Of a stretch of DNA of 64,000 nt, positions 49,407 through 58,176 are shown one piece after another. The first letter of the stretch is position 1; each line of letters opens with the position of its first letter. The notes beneath the pieces are model-generated. The model worked only from the letters and a program-made list of their open reading frames with translations, was not told the origin of the DNA and did not search any database. Position numbers and translations under genes: made by a program. Source of the stretch: JBFLVU01 sp964589625. GTDB lineage: Bacteria > Acidobacteriota > UBA4820 > DSQY01. The stretch covers positions 1-64,000 of the forward strand of contig CAZPSH010000001.1 of assembly GCA_964589625.1 (NCBI GenBank), read 5' to 3'.

Positions 49407-49961
49407 ATGGCCAAAGCCGAGAACGAGAAGGGGAACACCGTGAAGATTCAGGACATCCAAAAACTCGTGGATATGCTCGACAAGAGCAATCTGAACGAGA
49501 TCGAAATCGAGGGCGACGGCATGCGGCTGCGCCTTTCGAAGGGACTTCGGCCGTCGGAGGCGACTCCGGCGGCAGGGCCCTCCTACTTCATGGTCCCCCC
49601 CAGCGGGCAGACCCTTCCGGCTGCCGCCGCCACCCCTCCAGCGCCGCCCGTTTCGGGCGCCGCCTCGGCGGCTGTCCAAAGCCCGTCGGTCGCCGAGGCC
49701 ACCGCGGCCGCGGCCGCGAGGGGCACGGAGGTCAAGAGCCCCATGGTAGGGACCTTCTACCGGTCCCCGGCCCCGGGTGCGGAGCCCTTCGTCAAGATCG
49801 GGGATACGGTCCGCAAGGGCCAAACGCTCTGCATCATCGAGGCCATGAAGCTGATGAACGAGATCGAGAGCGAGCTGGACGGCGTGGTGCTGGACGTTTT
49901 CCCCGAGAACGCCCAGCCCGTGGAATACGGCGAACGGCTGTTCCTCGTCCAGCCGATTTGA
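49407..49961 (+). CDS. accB: Biotin carboxyl carrier protein of acetyl-CoA carboxylase
   Basis: 184 residues. The N-terminal KIQDIQKLVDMLDKSNLNEIEIEG region, an Ala/Pro-rich linker and a C-terminal biotinyl domain with EAMKLMNEI (the biotinylated Lys) are all typical. It carries CO2 for malonyl-CoA synthesis. Several ATGs are in frame (49383, 49386, 49407); the last follows GGAAGGGG and fits the family start. A TTGACG about 50 nt upstream may belong to a promoter, but spacing to a -10 is uncertain. Followed at 8 nt by accC. Confidence 0.95.
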   Translation: MAKAENEKGNTVKIQDIQKLVDMLDKSNLNEIEIEGDGMRLRLSKGLRPSEATPAAGPSYFMVPPSGQTLPAAAATPPAPPVSGAASAAVQSPSVAEATAAAAARGTEVKSPMVGTFYRSPAPGAEPFVKIGDTVRKGQTLCIIEAMKLMNEIESELDGVVLDVFPENAQPVEYGERLFLVQPI

Positions 49962-49969
49962 GCGAAGCC

Positions 49970-51304
49970 ATGTACAGAAAGGTGCTCATCGCGAACCGGG
50001 GGGAGATCGCGCTCCGGATCATCTGGGCCTGCAAGGAACTGGGCATCAAGACGGTGGCCGTTCATTCGGATGTGGACATCGATTCTCTCCACGTTCGCTT
50101 CGCGGACGAGAACGTTTGCATCGGGCCCGCGCCGAGCCGGGATTCGTACCTCAACATCACGAATCTCATCGCGGCCGCCGAGGTGAGCAACGTGGACGCC
50201 ATCCACCCGGGGTACGGCTTCCTCTCCGAATCGGCCGAGTTTGCCCAGGTCTGCCAGGCCTGCAACATCGCCTTCATCGGCCCGACCCCGAAGACCATTT
50301 CCCTCATGGGGAACAAGGCCGAGGCCAAGCGGACCATGAAGGGGGCGGGCGTGCCCATCCTGCCCGGGTCCGACGGGCCCGTGGCCGACGTGGACGCGGC
50401 CAAGGGGATCGCCGCGGAGATCGGCTATCCCATTATCCTCAAGGCTTCGGCGGGCGGGGGCGGCAAGGGGATGCGCGTAGTCCCCGAAGAGAAGGACATG
50501 GAACTCGCCTTCCAAATGGCGGGTGCGGAGGCCACGGCCGCGTTTGGAAACGGGGATCTGTACCTGGAAAAATACCTGGAAGCCCCACGGCACATCGAGA
50601 TCCAGATCCTGGGCGACCAGTTCGGGAACGTGATCCACCTCTTCGAGCGAGAGTGCTCCATCCAGAGGCGCCACCAGAAGCTCATCGAGGAGGCTCCGTC
50701 GCCGGCCCTCAGCGAGTTCCTCCGCAAGGAGATGGGCGAGGCGGCCGTGAAGGGAGCCCTGGCGGTTGGCTACCACACCGTCGGCACCATGGAGTTCCTC
50801 TACTACGACCGGAAGTACTACTTCATGGAGATGAACACGCGCATCCAGGTGGAGCACCCGGTCACGGAAAACATCACGGGGATCGACCTGATCAAGGCCC
50901 AGATCATGGCCGCCGCCGGCGAGAAGATGACCTGGCGCCAGAAGGACGTAAAGATCAGCGGCCATTCCATGGAATGCCGGATCAACGCCGAGGACCCGGT
51001 CCGGTTCACACCAAGCCCCGGACGCATCACGACCTTCCACGCTCCCGGAGGGCCCGGCGTCCGCGTCGACACGGCGGCCTACGCCGGGTACTTCGTTTCC
51101 CCCCACTACGACTCCCTCATTGCCAAGCTCATCGTCCGCGGGAACACCCGGCAGGACGTGATCATGCGCATGAAGCGGGCCCTCGACTCCTTCGTCGTGG
51201 AAGGGATCAAGACCAACATCCCCATGCACCTGAAGATCATGGACGAGGAGGATTTCATCGAAGGCCGCCTCTCCACGAAGTTCATGGAACGGTTTCTGCC
51301 CTGA
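49970..51304 (+). CDS. accC: Biotin carboxylase subunit of acetyl-CoA carboxylase
   Basis: 444 residues. It carboxylates biotin on AccB using ATP and bicarbonate. MYRKVLIANRGEIALRI, the ATP loop ASAGGGGKGMRVV and FMEMNTRIQVEHPVTE are hallmarks. The ATG at 49970 is preferred; a TTG at 49958 overlapping the accB stop is in frame. The carboxyltransferase genes accA and accD are not in the window. Confidence 0.97.
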   Translation: MYRKVLIANRGEIALRIIWACKELGIKTVAVHSDVDIDSLHVRFADENVCIGPAPSRDSYLNITNLIAAAEVSNVDAIHPGYGFLSESAEFAQVCQACNIAFIGPTPKTISLMGNKAEAKRTMKGAGVPILPGSDGPVADVDAAKGIAAEIGYPIILKASAGGGGKGMRVVPEEKDMELAFQMAGAEATAAFGNGDLYLEKYLEAPRHIEIQILGDQFGNVIHLFERECSIQRRHQKLIEEAPSPALSEFLRKEMGEAAVKGALAVGYHTVGTMEFLYYDRKYYFMEMNTRIQVEHPVTENITGIDLIKAQIMAAAGEKMTWRQKDVKISGHSMECRINAEDPVRFTPSPGRITTFHAPGGPGVRVDTAAYAGYFVSPHYDSLIAKLIVRGNTRQDVIMRMKRALDSFVVEGIKTNIPMHLKIMDEEDFIEGRLSTKFMERFLP

Positions 51305-51338
51305 GAGGCGCCGCGGCCGGGTCCCGGCCGCCGGTGCG

Positions 51339-51992
51339 ATGAATCGCGCGATGAGAACGTCCCCCCTGGAGTTCCCGCCGATCTATCCCATCACTCCGGA
51401 CGCCCTGAGAGGGGGCGCGCTCCTCGAATGGGCCACATCTCTGATCGGCACCGGCTGCACGATGATCCAGTTTCGCCGGAAGACCGGGCCCGATGAAGAG
51501 CGCCTGGCGGACCTGAGGGATCTCGTTGGACTGGCGAGGCCCGCCTCGTGCCGGGTCATCGTGGATGACCGGGTGGACCTCTGCCTTCTAGCGCACGCCG
51601 ACGGCGTTCATCTGGGCCAGAGCGACCTTCCCGTACCCGAGGCCAGGGTGCTGTTGGGAAGAGACAGGATCATCGGCCATTCCACCCATAGCCTGGAGCA
51701 GTTCGAGCAGGCCCTGGACCTGCCCCTTAACTACCTGGCTCTTGGACCGGTGTATCCGACGACCACCAAGGAGGAGCCGGACCCGGTTGTCCCTCCCCTC
51801 ATTCAAAGGGAAGTGCTCTCCCGGTCGCCATGGCCCGTGGTGGCCATCGGTGGAATAACGGCCGCGAAGGCCGAAACGCTTTGGAGAAGGGGATTTGCGA
51901 GCGTGGCCGTGATTTCGGCCCTCCGCGAAGGGCCCGCGGAGTCCTTCCGGGACTTCTTCAGCCGGTACCGGGCGCCTTCGACGCGGGGCTGA
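51339..51992 (+). CDS. thiE: Thiamine phosphate synthase-like protein
   Basis: 217 residues, TIM barrel. ThiE couples HMP-PP and thiazole phosphate. Recognisable parts: MIQFRRKTGPDEERL, VIVDDRVDLCLLAHADGVHLGQSDLP, IIGHSTHSLEQ and the LALGPVYPTTTKEEP loop, then IGGITA. The catalytic and diphosphate-binding residues look intact. Two starts (ATG 51339, ATG 51351) are close together. It follows accC with a 34-nt gap. TenI-like proteins share the fold, so a role other than thiamine synthesis is possible. Confidence 0.85.
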   Translation: MNRAMRTSPLEFPPIYPITPDALRGGALLEWATSLIGTGCTMIQFRRKTGPDEERLADLRDLVGLARPASCRVIVDDRVDLCLLAHADGVHLGQSDLPVPEARVLLGRDRIIGHSTHSLEQFEQALDLPLNYLALGPVYPTTTKEEPDPVVPPLIQREVLSRSPWPVVAIGGITAAKAETLWRRGFASVAVISALREGPAESFRDFFSRYRAPSTRG

Positions 51993-52078
51993 CATCCTCC
52001 GTCCCATCCGATATGCTGTCCATCCCGCGTAGGGCGCCGGCCCTGGCCTCCGTAGGGCCGGGCCACCCGGAGGTACAC

Positions 52079-52432
52079 ATGTTCGAGGTCAAAGTCATCC
52101 GGCACTTTTCCGCGGCCCACCGCGTGGAGGACTATCCAGGAAACTGCGAGCGCCTCCACGGGCACAACTGGAAGGTGGAAGTCGTCGCGGGCGCGATGGA
52201 ACTGGACCCCCTCGGGATGGTCATGGACTTCCGACGCCTGAAGGAAAAGGTCGACCGGGTACTGGAAGCCCTGGACCACCAGGTCCTGAACGAGGTGCCC
52301 CCCTTCACGGAGGTGAACCCCACGGCGGAGAACATCGCTCGCCACGTCTTCGAATCCTTGGCGGGCGAGGTGCCCGTTTCCCGGGTGAACGTTTTCGAAA
52401 CCGACACCTCCGTCGCCTCCTACTACCGGTGA
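52079..52432 (+). CDS. queD: 6-carboxytetrahydropterin synthase
   Basis: 117 residues. QueD converts dihydroneopterin triphosphate to 6-carboxytetrahydropterin for queuosine. Zinc ligands are in HFSAAHRV and HGHNWKVEV; the catalytic Cys is in GNCERLHGHNW, and the C-terminal FETDTSVASYY carries the substrate-binding Glu. The ATG at 52079 matches the family start, preceded by an AGG site. Next comes queE at 7 nt. Confidence 0.95.
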   Translation: MFEVKVIRHFSAAHRVEDYPGNCERLHGHNWKVEVVAGAMELDPLGMVMDFRRLKEKVDRVLEALDHQVLNEVPPFTEVNPTAENIARHVFESLAGEVPVSRVNVFETDTSVASYYR

Positions 52433-52439
52433 AGACGCC

Positions 52440-53138
52440 ATGACCGATTCCGAAGGCGGGTCCGGCGCATCCCGGTACCTCGGGGCGAAACCCGCAGCCG
52501 CGAGCCTTCTGATCAACGAGATCTACCCCTGTCTGCAAGGGGAGGGGCCGGAGACGGGCTATCCCACCGTCCTCGTGCGCCTCACGGGTTGCAACCTTCG
52601 TTGCCATTACTGCGACAGCGCCTTCGCGTATTACGAGGGCGAGAGGATGTCCCTGGAGACCGTTTGTTCCAAGGTGGAGGGGTACGGGATTTCCAGGGTG
52701 CTCGTCACGGGAGGGGAACCGATGGCCCAGGCGGCCACGCCCAGCCTTTGCCGGGCCCTCCTCCTTGGGGGGCACCGGGTATCGGTCGAAACGAGCGGCG
52801 CCTTCATCCTGAAGGCGCTTCCCCGGGATGTGACCAAGGTCGTGGACGTGAAGGCGCCCGGAAGCGGCGAGGCGGATTCGTTCCAGACGGAGATCCTCGG
52901 GGACATGGACGCGAAGGACGCCCTCAAGTTCGTTCTCAGGAGCCGCAAGGACTACCTTTTTGCCCGCGACTTTCTGGAGCGCAACCCGGGTGCCCGCATC
53001 CCACAGGTCTTCTTTTCTGCGGTCTGGGGTGAACTGGATCCCAGAGATCTGGCGGGCTGGATGCTCGAGGACCGGCCTGAGGCTCGCCTCATGGTTCAGC
53101 TCCACAAGGTCCTTTGGGGCGACCAGCGCCGCCGCTGA
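52440..53138 (+). CDS. queE: 7-carboxy-7-deazaguanine synthase
   Basis: 232 residues, a radical SAM enzyme that contracts the ring of carboxytetrahydropterin to 7-carboxy-7-deazaguanine. The N-terminal EIYPCLQGEGPETGYPTVLV and the cluster motif CNLRCHYCD (C-x3-C-x2-C) are diagnostic, followed by LVTGGEP. Residues 1-20 form a longer than usual Ser/Gly-rich start. Part of the queD-queE-queC operon. Confidence 0.95.
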   Translation: MTDSEGGSGASRYLGAKPAAASLLINEIYPCLQGEGPETGYPTVLVRLTGCNLRCHYCDSAFAYYEGERMSLETVCSKVEGYGISRVLVTGGEPMAQAATPSLCRALLLGGHRVSVETSGAFILKALPRDVTKVVDVKAPGSGEADSFQTEILGDMDAKDALKFVLRSRKDYLFARDFLERNPGARIPQVFFSAVWGELDPRDLAGWMLEDRPEARLMVQLHKVLWGDQRRR

Positions 53139-53194
53139 CTCGATGGCTGGCAGTGGCCGGGTTAGTCAGGGGGCGAACGGTGCGTGGAGGGACG

Positions 53195-53968
53195 ATGGGG
53201 ACGGTGGACGGGAAGCCCCTGGCCGTGGTCCTGCTTAGCGGGGGAATGGACTCGCTGACGGCCGCGGGCATGGCCAGGAAGGACGGGTTCGATCTGGCGC
53301 TGATCCACTTCAACTACGGCCAGCGGACCGAAGAGGCCGAGCTGAGGTCCTTCGCGAGGATCGCCGAGTTCCTCGGTGTGCCGGGTCCGAGGCGCCTGGT
53401 GGTCCACACAAACTTCTTCACACTCGTGGGGGGATCGGCGCTCACGGACCGGCGCCTGGGCGTTCCTGGAGCCGACCTCGGTTCCGATAGGATCCCGGTG
53501 ACGTACGTTCCCTTTCGCAACGCCGTCCTCCTGTCCATGGCCGTGGGCTGGGCAGAGGCCCTCGGAGCCCGGGCCGTCTACTACGGCGCCGTGTCCCAAG
53601 ATTCCTCGGGCTACCCGGACTGTCGAGCGGAGTTTGTGGCGGCGATGCAGGTCCTGGTGGATGCGGGGACCCGGCCCGACACGAACATCCGCCTGCATGC
53701 ACCCCTCGTAAACCTCAGCAAGGCCGACATCGTGAAGGCTGCGTCGGAGATGGATCTTCCCCTCGCGCTAACCTGGTCGTGCTACCAGCGCAACGACCGT
53801 GCGTGCGGGACATGCGACTCCTGCGCGCTGAGGCTCAGGGGATTCGAGCAGGCGGGCCTGGCCGACCCCATCGAGTACGCCCGCCTCGGCTCGCCGGACC
53901 ACGAGGCCATGCGGGACCGCATCCGCAAACTGGGGCGCTTATTGAACGCCTTGAAGCGGAAGCCATGA
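53195..53968 (+). CDS. queC: 7-cyano-7-deazaguanine (preQ0) synthase
   Basis: 257 residues. QueC makes preQ0 from carboxydeazaguanine, ammonia and ATP. The PP-loop SGGMDSLTAA and the zinc site CYQRNDRACGTCDSC are clear. The ATG at 53195 follows GGAGGG at only 3 nt, so the GTG at 53204 could be used instead. The stop overlaps the next start (ATGA). QueF is not in the window. Confidence 0.95.
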   Translation: MGTVDGKPLAVVLLSGGMDSLTAAGMARKDGFDLALIHFNYGQRTEEAELRSFARIAEFLGVPGPRRLVVHTNFFTLVGGSALTDRRLGVPGADLGSDRIPVTYVPFRNAVLLSMAVGWAEALGARAVYYGAVSQDSSGYPDCRAEFVAAMQVLVDAGTRPDTNIRLHAPLVNLSKADIVKAASEMDLPLALTWSCYQRNDRACGTCDSCALRLRGFEQAGLADPIEYARLGSPDHEAMRDRIRKLGRLLNALKRKP

Positions 53969-54924
53969 CCGGGGCCGGACGCGGGCGGGCGGTGGCTGCC
54001 GTTGTCGTCATGTCGGTCCTTTTCGGGGCCTCCTTCCCGGCGACCAAGATCGCCCTCGAGGGGTTCACGGCATCCCAGCTCATCTTCCTCCGCTTTGTGC
54101 TGGCCTCCCTGGTGTTTGTCGGTCTTTCCCCCTGGACCGGACTGAAGGGGCTGGGCCGGCGCGGGGCGGCCCAGGTCTTGGTGCTCGCACTTTTCGAACC
54201 CGGGGCCTACTTCTTCCTCGAGGCATGGGGCATCCAGAGAACTCTTGCTTCCACGGCCGCCGTGCTTATCGCGACCATCCCGGTCTTCGTGCTGGTCCTG
54301 GAAGCGGTCTGGTTGAGGGTTCCCGTCCAGGCCCGCGAGGTGGCGCTGATCTTGCTGTCCCTCGGGGGGATCGTCCTGCTAGTGGGCGCCTCGGGATTCG
54401 GTGCGGCCTTCGGGGGGAGTCTCTCGGGCAACCTTCTCATTCTGGGGGCCGCCTTTGCGGCGTCGGTTTACACGGCGATGGCCCGCCGCTTGGTTCTGGC
54501 CTACTCGCCCCTCGCCGTCACCCGACTTCAGGCCTTTTACGCCGTGGCGATGTATCTGCCGTTCGCCGCCTGGGACTGGCTCCGGCACGGAGCGCCTGAG
54601 CCGGAAACGAAGTCGGTCCTGGCCCTTGCCTACCTCGGGATCTGCTGTTCGTTCCTGGCCTACGTCCTGCTTAACTACTCCCTGAGCCGGCTCAAGGCCT
54701 CCACGGTGGCGGCCTTCACCAACGTGATCCCGGTCGTGGCGACGGCGCTCGCGGTGCTCCTTCTCGGCGAGAAACTGCTGGCTGGCCAGCTTCTCGGGGG
54801 GATCGTCGTGGTCGCGTCGGTCACGCTCCTCACCCTGCAAAGCCGCAGGACGCACGGGAGGGAGGAGGGGTCTTCGGGGACAGGGCGAGGGAACTCGGTC
54901 CCTCTTATTCCGCCAGGCGCTTGA
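53965..54924 (+). CDS. EamA/DMT-family transporter, coupled to queC
   Basis: 319 residues, ten membrane helices in two EamA halves (VVVMSVLFGASFPATKIALEG; second half starts GNLLILGAAFAASVYTAMAR). Such transporters move amino acids, nucleosides or drugs. Coupling to queC by ATGA puts it in the queuosine operon, so transport of a deazaguanine or a queuosine precursor is a reasonable guess. The C-terminal 25 residues are polar. Its 3' end overlaps the convergent anti-sigma gene by 20 nt. Confidence 0.88.
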   Translation: MTGAGRGRAVAAVVVMSVLFGASFPATKIALEGFTASQLIFLRFVLASLVFVGLSPWTGLKGLGRRGAAQVLVLALFEPGAYFFLEAWGIQRTLASTAAVLIATIPVFVLVLEAVWLRVPVQAREVALILLSLGGIVLLVGASGFGAAFGGSLSGNLLILGAAFAASVYTAMARRLVLAYSPLAVTRLQAFYAVAMYLPFAAWDWLRHGAPEPETKSVLALAYLGICCSFLAYVLLNYSLSRLKASTVAAFTNVIPVVATALAVLLLGEKLLAGQLLGGIVVVASVTLLTLQSRRTHGREEGSSGTGRGNSVPLIPPGA

Positions 54925-55924
54925 GTCGGTACCGCCCCGGGGCCAGGTGGAGATACTGGGCCGCCGCCGCCACGGTATCGAGCACGCCCTCCACCAGGCG
55001 TCCCTTCTCGTCGGCCACGGAACGGATCCCCCCGTCCTCGACGATCACGTACCAGTGCATCCCGGGAGGAGGCGCCGCGTCTTCAGGGAGTTGCAGGGAG
55101 GCGTAGCGCGTGCGGTCCAGGGTCTGCAGGGAGCACAGGACCAGCGGGGCCGGCGCAGGAACGGCGGAGGCTTCGGGATTCCGCTCCTCGGAGTTCCTGG
55201 CCTTGCCCTCCACGGAGGAAAAGAGGGAGGGTGAGGGGGAAGGGGGCGGGGCCGTGGCTCCTGCGCGGGAGCGCTGGGCGGCGCCGTTCTCGTCGGACAG
55301 ATCGGAGGTTCGGCCAGGGGCCTGGATCTCGGATGCGTCGCTGGAAAAGGCGGGGCCATCGGCTTCGGTCTTGGCCTCCCCTTTGCGATGCACCTCCGTC
55401 AGGTCGGGTGAGATGTCGTACCCCTCGGCGGGGACGGAGCGAGGCGCAGGCGGAGGAAGGGCCTTCGAATCTTGAAGACTCTCTTGGCGCGGAGAGGTAA
55501 GCTCCTTCTCGGGAGCGAGGCTCTCCGGTCCCATGGGCGCGCCGGTCTGGCTCCTCTCGACGGCGGGCTGGGGCGCATTGACCGTGGGCCGGCGGAGGGC
55601 TTCGTCCGTCGAGAGCGGGGAGCGGAACGAGCGGACGAGGGTAACTCCCCCCAGGAGCGCGAGCAGGAGGACGGCGGCGATGGGCGCCGCCCAGGCCGTA
55701 CGCCGCCAGAGACGTCCGGCGAAGGGGCGCGCCGAGGCCGCGAGTATCGTGCGGTGGAGGTCTTCGGGGGGTGAAACGTCCCGGAGGGCGGCCAGGCCCC
55801 TGCGGGCGGCCTCCTCCCGATCCGCCGCCCGGGCGCAGGAGGGGCAGGCGGATCGGTGGGCCTCGGCCTCCTCGGTGAGGGGGAGGTCCCCGTCCAAGAG
55901 GTCGAGGAACTCTTCGCACGTCAT
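54905..55924 (-). CDS. Membrane anti-sigma factor with zinc-finger domain
   Basis: 339 residues. N-terminal zinc anti-sigma domain (about 1-45: CEEFLDLLDGDLPLTEEAE then HRSACPSC, an H-x3-C-x2-C motif), one membrane span at about 80-100 (AAPIAAVLLLALLGGVTLV), a long low-complexity Ser/Pro/Glu region and a C-terminal domain (about 255-339) without recognised family. It should hold the ECF sigma factor encoded just upstream; the start overlaps that gene (ATGA at 55924). Not closely related to the anti-sigma gene at 4816. Confidence 0.82.
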   Translation of the reverse strand: MTCEEFLDLLDGDLPLTEEAEAHRSACPSCARAADREEAARRGLAALRDVSPPEDLHRTILAASARPFAGRLWRRTAWAAPIAAVLLLALLGGVTLVRSFRSPLSTDEALRRPTVNAPQPAVERSQTGAPMGPESLAPEKELTSPRQESLQDSKALPPPAPRSVPAEGYDISPDLTEVHRKGEAKTEADGPAFSSDASEIQAPGRTSDLSDENGAAQRSRAGATAPPPSPSPSLFSSVEGKARNSEERNPEASAVPAPAPLVLCSLQTLDRTRYASLQLPEDAAPPPGMHWYVIVEDGGIRSVADEKGRLVEGVLDTVAAAAQYLHLAPGRYRLKRLAE

Positions 55925-56568
55925 GGCCAAATGCCCTCCATGGCCTCGCGCAGGGCGCGTCGCGCCCTCGCCAGACGGGACTTCACGGTTCCCTCCGGCA
56001 CCCCCAGCAGGGAGGAGAGTTCGGCGTAATCGAGTTGTTCAACCTCCCTGAGGACGAGGATCTCCCGGTGCTCGGCCGAGACCTTCGACAGGGCGACCCG
56101 CAGGGCCGCGTACAGCTCACCCCCCAGGACCTGCTCCGCGGGGTCGGGCGAGGGGTCCTTGACGATCCTCAGGGGCCGTTCCTCGCGCTCTTCGTCCGTG
56201 CGGTCGAGGCTTTCCGCGGCGGAGTCCCTCCTGGCCGCCGCCGAACCGCGGGTCCTGCAGACGTTGAGGGCGATCCCGTACAGCCACGTCCGAAAGGCGG
56301 CATCCCCCCGGAAAGAGCGTAATCCCCTGAAGGTCCGAAGGAAGATCTCCTGGGTCGCGTCCATGGCCTCCTCGGGATGGCGGAGCATGCGGAGCGAGAG
56401 GCGATAGACCGCGCGCTCGTGCCGCCGTACCAGGGATTCGAAGGCCGCTTCGTCGCCGGCCTGAAACCGGGTCACGTCACACTCGTCGTCGCTTGTCCCG
56501 CAGGCCACGCCCGCCAGGGAGGTATCCAATCCGTCCATGGGGAGAGGATAAACCCATTCGATGGACAC
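55921..56568 (-). CDS. ECF-type RNA polymerase sigma factor
   Basis: 215 residues. Region 2 (about 35-105: FESLVRRHERAVYRLSLRML, then ATQEIFLRTFRGL) and region 4 (about 155-210: YAELSSLLGVPEGTVKSRLAR) are standard, with a long acidic linker. The GTG at 56568 has GGAGG 6 nt upstream; an ATG at 56538 is a less well-supported alternative. It is coupled to the anti-sigma gene. The second ECF unit of the window. Confidence 0.92.
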   Translation of the reverse strand: MSIEWVYPLPMDGLDTSLAGVACGTSDDECDVTRFQAGDEAAFESLVRRHERAVYRLSLRMLRHPEEAMDATQEIFLRTFRGLRSFRGDAAFRTWLYGIALNVCRTRGSAAARRDSAAESLDRTDEEREERPLRIVKDPSPDPAEQVLGGELYAALRVALSKVSAEHREILVLREVEQLDYAELSSLLGVPEGTVKSRLARARRALREAMEGIWP

Positions 56569-56682
56569 GCGCACCCTCCAGGGGGATGAGACCTCGGAGG
56601 CAGCGATTGGTTCCCCGACAAGAGAAGGGTTTCCCCGTGCGGGGGGGAACAGGCGAGGCGCACGGTCAATCTGCCCGCGGGC

Positions 56683-58095
56683 CTAGATCAGGGCCATGGA
56701 GACCCCGGGGCGCAGAGCGGTTACGGGGTGCACGCCGAGACCGTCCAAGTGTCGGGCCAGGGCGGTCTGGGCCGTAGGCTCTCCGTGGACCAGAAACACG
56801 CCTTTCAGGCGGCCGCGGTCCTGGGCCAGGATCCACTCTCCGATCTCGCGATAGTCGGCGTGGGCGGAGAAGGCGTTGAGGATCTTCACGCGGGCGCGAA
56901 CGGAATGCCGCTCGCCGAAGATCCTGACCTCCGGCCTCTTGTCGGCGAGGGCCCGTCCCAGCGTGTTCTGCGCCATGAACCCGACGATGAGAACCGTATT
57001 TCTTGGCTCCGACAGCCCGTGAAGGAGGTGGTGAAGGATCCGCCCCGCCTCGCACATTCCCGAGGTCGCGATGATGACGCACGGGCCCTTGCGGGAGTTG
57101 AGGGCCTTGGAGGCCTCCGCGTCCGTGATGTAGCTCAGGGAGCCGAAGGAGAAGGGGCTCTCGTTCCGGGACAGGAACGCCTCCACGGTTTCCCTGTCGT
57201 AACACTCCGGATGGGCCCGAAAGATGGCCGTGGCCGAAACGGCCATGGGGCTGTCCACATAAACCGGCACCGGGGGGATGCGTCCCGCGTCGTGGAGCCT
57301 GTGGAGACAGTAGATGAGTTCCTGCGTGCGTTCAACGGCGAAGGCGGGGATCAGGACCCGCCCCCCTGCCTCCACCGTGTTTCGGACCACTTGGGCCAGC
57401 TCCTCCTCGGCGAATTCGATCTCGTCGTGAAGGCGGTCGCCGTAGGTACTCTCACATACGAGATAGTCGAGCGGGGGCAAGCCTTCCGGGTCCCGAAGGA
57501 TGGGCAGGCCCTTTCGCCCCAGGTCGCCCGTGAATCCGACGGAGAGGACCTTCCCCTCCGAGTGGACCTCCATGTGCACCAGAGAGGAGCCCAGGATGTG
57601 GCCGGCGTTGTAGAGGGTGACGACGACCCCGGGAGCGAGGGAATAACTCCGGCGATAGGCCACAGTCACGTATTGGTGAAGGGCCGCCTTCACGTTCTCT
57701 TCGTCGTAGAGGGGGGGGAAGACCTTTCGCCAGGGCTTGGGGTCGCGGCTCTGCTGTTTGTCAAGAAATCGGGCGTCGTAGGCCTGGATGCGGGCGGAGT
57801 CCATCATGACCAGGCTTGCGATGTCCCGGGTCGCCGGCGTCGAGAGAATGTCCCCCGAGAATCCCTCCTTGACGAGCAGGGGATAGGTCCCGCAGTGGTC
57901 GAGGTGTCCGTGGGTGTTCACGGATGCGAACAGGGAGGAGGGATTGAAGGGAAACCTTCGGTTCTTCTCGTGCGCCTCCTCCCGCCGTCCCTGAAAGAGG
58001 CCGCAATCCACGAGCACCTTTACCTGATCGGTCTCCAAGACGTGGCGGCTCCCCGTGACCTCTTCTGCGGCTCCGAACGAAGTGAGCGTGACCAT
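56683..58095 (-). CDS. Beta-CASP metallo-beta-lactamase-fold ribonuclease
   Basis: 470 residues. Metallo-beta-lactamase zinc motif THGHLDHCG, then the beta-CASP insertion and TGDLGRKGLPILRDP, ESTYGDRLH, GRVLIPAFAVERTQE and a C-terminal SAHADYREIG. It belongs with the CPSF/YsH1-like bacterial exoribonucleases that process RNA. The ATG at 58095 follows GGGAGG. Monocistronic, with the truncated nucleotidase gene running away from it. Confidence 0.92.
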   Translation of the reverse strand: MVTLTSFGAAEEVTGSRHVLETDQVKVLVDCGLFQGRREEAHEKNRRFPFNPSSLFASVNTHGHLDHCGTYPLLVKEGFSGDILSTPATRDIASLVMMDSARIQAYDARFLDKQQSRDPKPWRKVFPPLYDEENVKAALHQYVTVAYRRSYSLAPGVVVTLYNAGHILGSSLVHMEVHSEGKVLSVGFTGDLGRKGLPILRDPEGLPPLDYLVCESTYGDRLHDEIEFAEEELAQVVRNTVEAGGRVLIPAFAVERTQELIYCLHRLHDAGRIPPVPVYVDSPMAVSATAIFRAHPECYDRETVEAFLSRNESPFSFGSLSYITDAEASKALNSRKGPCVIIATSGMCEAGRILHHLLHGLSEPRNTVLIVGFMAQNTLGRALADKRPEVRIFGERHSVRARVKILNAFSAHADYREIGEWILAQDRGRLKGVFLVHGEPTAQTALARHLDGLGVHPVTALRPGVSMALI

Positions 58096-58176
58096 GGGAC
58101 CTCCCTGGACAGGGTAGCCCATGGGGACGCCTTGTTCAAACCGCGCGCTCGAAAGGGAGAACGACGAACATGGCCA

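Noticed and set aside
51305..51338. Thiamine (TPP) riboswitch before thiE
   Set aside because: Only 34 nt separate accC from thiE and no THI-box sequence is present.
51993..52078. preQ1 riboswitch before queD
   Set aside because: No preQ1-type hairpin with its A-rich tail was found in the short gap.
56728..58176. Extension of the 5'-nucleotidase frame upstream to 56728
   Set aside because: That part is antisense to the beta-CASP nuclease gene, a clear protein.
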